Origin: Pyrus communis
Taxonomy: Eukaryota; Streptophyta; Magnoliopsida; Rosales; Rosaceae
DNA length: 64,000 bases
NCBI RefSeq assembly: GCF_963583255.1
Contig: NC_084819.1
Coordinates: forward strand, 15,221,616-15,285,615
Direction of reading: 5' to 3'
Below the pieces are notes generated by a model that had not been told where the DNA came from, ran no database searches, and worked only from the letters and a program-made list of their open reading frames with translations. The first letter of the stretch is position 1. Each line of letters opens with the position of its first letter. The position numbers and the translations under genes were made by a program. Shown piece by piece: positions 60,194 to 64,000 of the stretch.

Positions 60194-60578
60194 TGTTGAA
60201 AATACTAGTGGGTAATGAATGCCCACAGTATTGAATACCTGCCACAACATTGAAAACATTGCCAAAGGGTTGAAAACCTTGGCAGAATATTGATATGTGG
60301 AGATTGTAATGTCAAAGATGTGTACTTGGAGTTGCTCTATAAATAGAGCACTCCGTATACTTTGAAGAGAGAGCACAGAGAGAAAAAGAGACGAGGGAAG
60401 AGAAAGAGAGGAAGAGGAGAGGAGAGAATTAATAGAGTTATCTTTGTACTCTTATTATTCCAATTATAATGAAAGCATCACTACTGCCCGAGGACGTACT
60501 CCAGTCACACTGACTGTAGAGGAACCTCGTAAATTTTGTGTCTTATTCCACTGCACACACACTGTCGATTTTACAACA
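60194..60578 (+). repeat. 5' LTR of the degenerate copia element
   Basis: 385 bp, TGTTGAAAATACTAG to GATTTTACAACA. A TATA box (TATAAATA, 60338-60345) is followed by GA-rich sequence. The bases before it, 'catgg', would be the 5-bp target duplication to look for beyond the right edge of the window. Confidence 0.8.
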
Positions 60579-61171
60579 CGTTATCAGCACGAAAAGCTCT
60601 CATGTCAGTGGAAAGCATAACGCCATAAATCCGGTAAAGCACTATCCACCTCTCACCTCAGTCATCTAAAATCTTACAGAATAAAAGGTATGTCCATTTT
60701 TCGTCTCTCCCACTGCGCCAGAAGCGCCCCACCGAATTCCGGTGAAAAAATTGAAATTTACGACCTGAAGTCGTCACGAGATGAGAAAACTCGTACTTGA
60801 CAACTGGTTTCCAGAGATCCAGAAGAATCTCATCAGACTTGGAAACCCAAATCACGTTGTTTTCGACGGATCTTGAGAACTCCCATGAATACTTGGTTGT
60901 TTGAGATGGTGATGGCAAGAATGAATCCACACAGGCCTCCCTCTCTTGTGCCTTCGTCAACCCCACTGTCATATATGTCTCTGTAAGGAGGTTCTTGCTT
61001 AACGATGACATGTTCCCTGGGTCATGCAAGAACCACGCCAGCCTCTGGTAGCGTTTTTTGGAGTGAATTGAATTTTGAGCAACCTCCATAACTACCCAGC
61101 AGGTCCTGCGTTTCGAGATTGGCAGAGACAGAAAAGAAAAAAAAAGGGAGATGTTGACTGCAACCTAACAA

Positions 61172-61172
61172 A

Positions 61173-61198
<26 letters not shown>
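61172..61198. repeat. (AT)n microsatellite
   Basis: About thirteen AT units inside the internal region of the degenerate copia element. Confidence 0.95.
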
Positions 61199-61207
<9 letters not shown>

Positions 61208-61714
61208 ATGGTGCAGAATGGTGCATGACACCATTTAGTCAAAATGACATAAATGGTTTCTGTTGGTGCATGGCACCATGCTACAGAAATAAGAAAAGTA
61301 AGGTTTGAATAAGTGCTGACAAAAAGAAAGAAAAATAATAAATAAAAGGAGGTATGATACTTTTTGTTATTTATGTGAATTGGTGTTGGTTTAAAACCCT
61401 TTCACAAGTTCTATTTCCTTTAAATCAATTTATTTATCATGGACGGTTTTACCGCCTACTGCTTTAAGTTTTGATTTATGTGAATGGTGCTAAATTAAAG
61501 TCATTGTCACAAGCTTTATTTACTTAAATGCAATTTATTCATTATGGCTGGAATTACCGCCTATTGCTTTAATTTATTTATTGTACTTCTTTTTGTTACG
61601 ATGAGTACATACTGGACCCGAAGTTCCTTGATTAGATCAGAACCTGTAGTTTCTTGATTCTCATCAAATAAAAATGATTGGACCTGAAGTTCCATCAAAC
61701 AAAAGGATCAGGAC

Positions 61715-62158
61715 ATGAAGTTCCTTGATAAGTACCTTAAGTTTGAAGTGCCGCAGTGCCTCAACTTAATTACAATAAAAGCCATAAGAATCTTAGTCTA
61801 CAGACTATTAAATAAGGACCAGAAGTTCCTTATGTCCATCCTCAAAAATGGTTTAGCAGAAGCATTTATTAAGCGGATGAAATTGATTACCCGCGTTCTG
61901 CTGATGAAAATAAAATTGCCAGTTTTTACATGGGTACATGTCATTTTACATGATACATTATTGATTTGGTTGAGACCTGTAGACAACCATCAATACTTCT
62001 CAGTACAACTCGTGTTTGGGAACCAGCCAAACATTATACATTTACGAGTTTTTGGTTGTGTTATCTATGTGCCTATTGCACTGCCACAACATACTGAAAT
62101 GAAGCATCATTGCGGATTAGGCATTGATGTTGGACATCATCTATCATTCAATATTTAA
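61715..62158 (+). pseudogene. Copia integrase fragment
   Basis: An open stretch of 147 codons inside the degenerate element. Its first half is rearranged gag-pol sequence; from about residue 88 it matches the end of copia integrase (LRPVDNHQYFSVQLVFGNQPN, VFGCVIYV, GLGIDVGHH). The catalytic core upstream is not recognisable. It is a relic rather than a gene. Confidence 0.7.
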
Positions 62159-64000
62159 AACCCTTGACTGGGGATATATTTACCTCGTGGTTTGCGGACT
62201 GTCATTTTGATAAGATAATTTTCCCGCCGTTAGAAGGAGAAAATAACTTCGTTTTAGAAGAACGATGAACAAATATCATTCCAGAAGAATGATAAGAAAA
62301 AACCGTTCCAGAAGAACGAAGAGAATTTGTCTTATTTTGATTCATGAAGCAATCAATATACAAACGAAGTGAGAATAATTGAATGATGCATTTAATGATG
62401 CAACGAAAGTGATGAAATCACATATACTTGCTGCAAATGTGCCTACAAGAATTAATGTCCCTGTTGGACAAAATAATATGGCAGCAAATGATTTATCTGT
62501 TGCACGCCTGAAGTGTGGCAGACCCTCAGACTCAAAAGGTTCAGTCTTTCGAAAGAAGAAAAATATGGCACTACTGAACTATTGCATAACTGTCGCATGC
62601 CAGAAGCATGACAGTTGTTGCAAGGATACTTGTCCCGGAAAGGTCAATCCGCAGACATGAGAGTATTGATGTCTCATGCATGAAGCATGATAGACGTATA
62701 GGTTCTAATGACTCAACTCCCGAAGTGGAGATTAAAATCCAAGCTCTATAACGCTCAAAAGGAGGTTATGATCCGCATTCTCTAAATTATAACTATCCTG
62801 GAAGAGATAGTGTAATGCCCTTGAAGAGGCAATGGATATCCCAAAAGAAATGAAAAACTTTTATGCATGCGCATGCACATGAGAATGTGGGATCACAGAT
62901 TGATAATAACCAATGGTAATTTTGGTTTTTACCAGTAACTACTAAATTCATCAATGAGCTGTGGTGATATTGAGTCCCGTTTTTTTTTCCATCAACAAAA
63001 TTATGGGCTAAAGATGGAGAAAGGCAAATTCCATTATAATTTTGTAAGAACTTAGAAAAATAGACCTATATACTTGGATATAATACAAATAGCCAAAAGA
63101 TGTTGAACCTAGAAGGTTACATATGGGCATTTGTAATACCGTGAAATACACTCATATGATAAGACACAGGGTTGGAAACGAGTTCATATGAATGGAGAAT
63201 TATATATGAAGGGTTATGAGTCGCCCACATAATATCTCCATAAATAAATCCTTCAAATATACATGGAAGCAAATTGCTTTGTATAAATTCTAGAGGAAAA
63301 TGTGTCATGAAATGTAGAAAATCCCTGAAGGATTCAAATTGCTTGAAGAAAGCCTCGGAAGGGTAAAGCATGAAATATGTACTCAATACCAATGAATGGT
63401 ATGAATTGCCTTAGTGAGTACTTCCATTATGGTATTGTTGCAACATACTAAAATCTCTTGCAAGAGTTGATGATGTTAAATTGGGACTCCTGAAGAGTTA
63501 AGAAAGATTATAAAGTGTTGAGAGAAATATTGTCTCGAACTGCAGAATCGAACAATATGTCAACACGAATCTTATCCATGATGTTTACGACATTAAAGAA
63601 TCATATGGATTGAAGATTATGAGTTGAATACTCAAATAATTAATACACTAAGAATGATCATTTATCTTCGCGAGGGGTAAGGATAAATTGATATTTGGTC
63701 CAGAAGTACCACATCTTAGTGAAATATATGCTTTATTGTATTTAACACAATACACTGAATGAAATAAAGCTTATATCTCCGAGAAATTACATACACATGA
63801 GTTAAAACAAACAAATAGGAGGGATCCTTTACAAAGGTTGCTCATGTGAAGCCTCAGTACTCGGAAGTACCCCAGAAGGGGAAGACACCAGAAGTTGATT
63901 ATTTGGAGTCTCAATACTTGGTGGAACTCCAGACAGCTAAGACAATGGATGTCTTTGGAATAAAGACTCGAACCCCCGATTGTCATTTTGAGTCCGACCT

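Larger units (their letters stand above)
60194..64000 (+). mobile_element. Degenerate Ty1/copia retrotransposon, 5' part (runs off window)
   Basis: A 5' LTR (60194-60578) is followed by 'cgttatcagcacg', a leader seen after the LTR of many plant copia elements. A decayed gag-pol comes next. Two tandem copies of about 105 bp lie in 61370-61580 (both 'tttatgtgaat..ggtg' to 'ttaccgcctaytgctttaa'). An integrase C-terminal segment is readable around 61990-62220 (VFGNQPNIIHLRVFGCVIYV, then LTGDIFTSWFADCHFD). A linker is readable at 62379-62560, and reverse transcriptase relics follow to the window end. There are many stops and frameshifts. The 3' LTR is not in the window. It is clearly older than the copia element at 2226-7202 and of another family. 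Confidence 0.82.

Noticed and set aside
60338..60345. TATA box as the promoter of a host gene
   Set aside because: It lies inside the copia LTR at the usual place for the element's own promoter, and no host gene follows.
60658..61089. Minus-strand frame of 143 codons inside the degenerate copia element
   Set aside because: It is antisense to the element, lies in its leader region, and shows no known domain. It could be revisited only if conserved in other copies of the family.

Overview
The window is nuclear DNA of a dicot plant. Genes have GT-AG introns, intergenic DNA is AT-rich, and there are LTR retrotransposons, a MULE transposon, fold-back MITEs and tRNA-derived SINE-like repeats. Two copies of a MITE that I recognise as very abundant in apple and pear promoters (about 41485-41642 and 44126-44280) suggest Rosaceae, probably Maleae (Malus/Pyrus). 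This placement comes from memory of repeat sequence and was not searched.

Left part (1-14.3 kb): a small cluster of LRR-XII receptor kinases (the Xa21/EFR/At3g47570-type immune receptor class). The first copy (1578-8017) is a pseudogene. It lacks transmembrane and kinase parts, and its LRR region is split by a very young Ty1/copia element (2226-7202) with 449-bp LTRs that I read as identical, a 5-bp target duplication and one intact 1340-codon gag-pol frame. The second copy (11000-14256) looks intact: two exons, 1051 aa, non-RD kinase.

Middle part (14.3-47.7 kb): four conserved genes whose exon models I could close in frame. A CBM20 starch-binding-domain protein (+, 18710-21799) is followed by a convergent CPL2-type RNA polymerase II CTD phosphatase (-, 24653-30306). 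Then come an ectodomain-less receptor-like kinase resembling At3g09010 (-, 37715-40677) and a basic proline/serine-rich protein resembling At3g09000/At5g01280 (-, 44882-47625). A decayed 4.65-kb Mutator-like element with about 205-bp terminal inverted repeats lies between the phosphatase and the kinase (31731-36385). Its stop codons nearly all look like C-to-T decay.

Right part (47.7-64 kb): an intronless 860-aa PPR protein (-, 52414-54996) and a five-exon Yippee-type zinc protein (-, 56144-58228). These are followed by three tandem copies of a 334-bp repeat (59203-60193) and a degenerate copia retrotransposon that starts exactly at the array edge and runs off the window.

The gene order CBM20-CPL2-RLK-BPP-(PPR)-Yippee combines two Arabidopsis neighbourhoods as I remember them (At5g01260-01280 and At3g08990-09010), so this looks like an old syntenic block. 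I found no tRNA, rRNA or CRISPR, and no clearly novel multi-gene system. The most notable signals are the fresh retrotransposon in an immune-receptor copy, the methylation-type decay of the MULE, and the nested or edge-positioned insertions.
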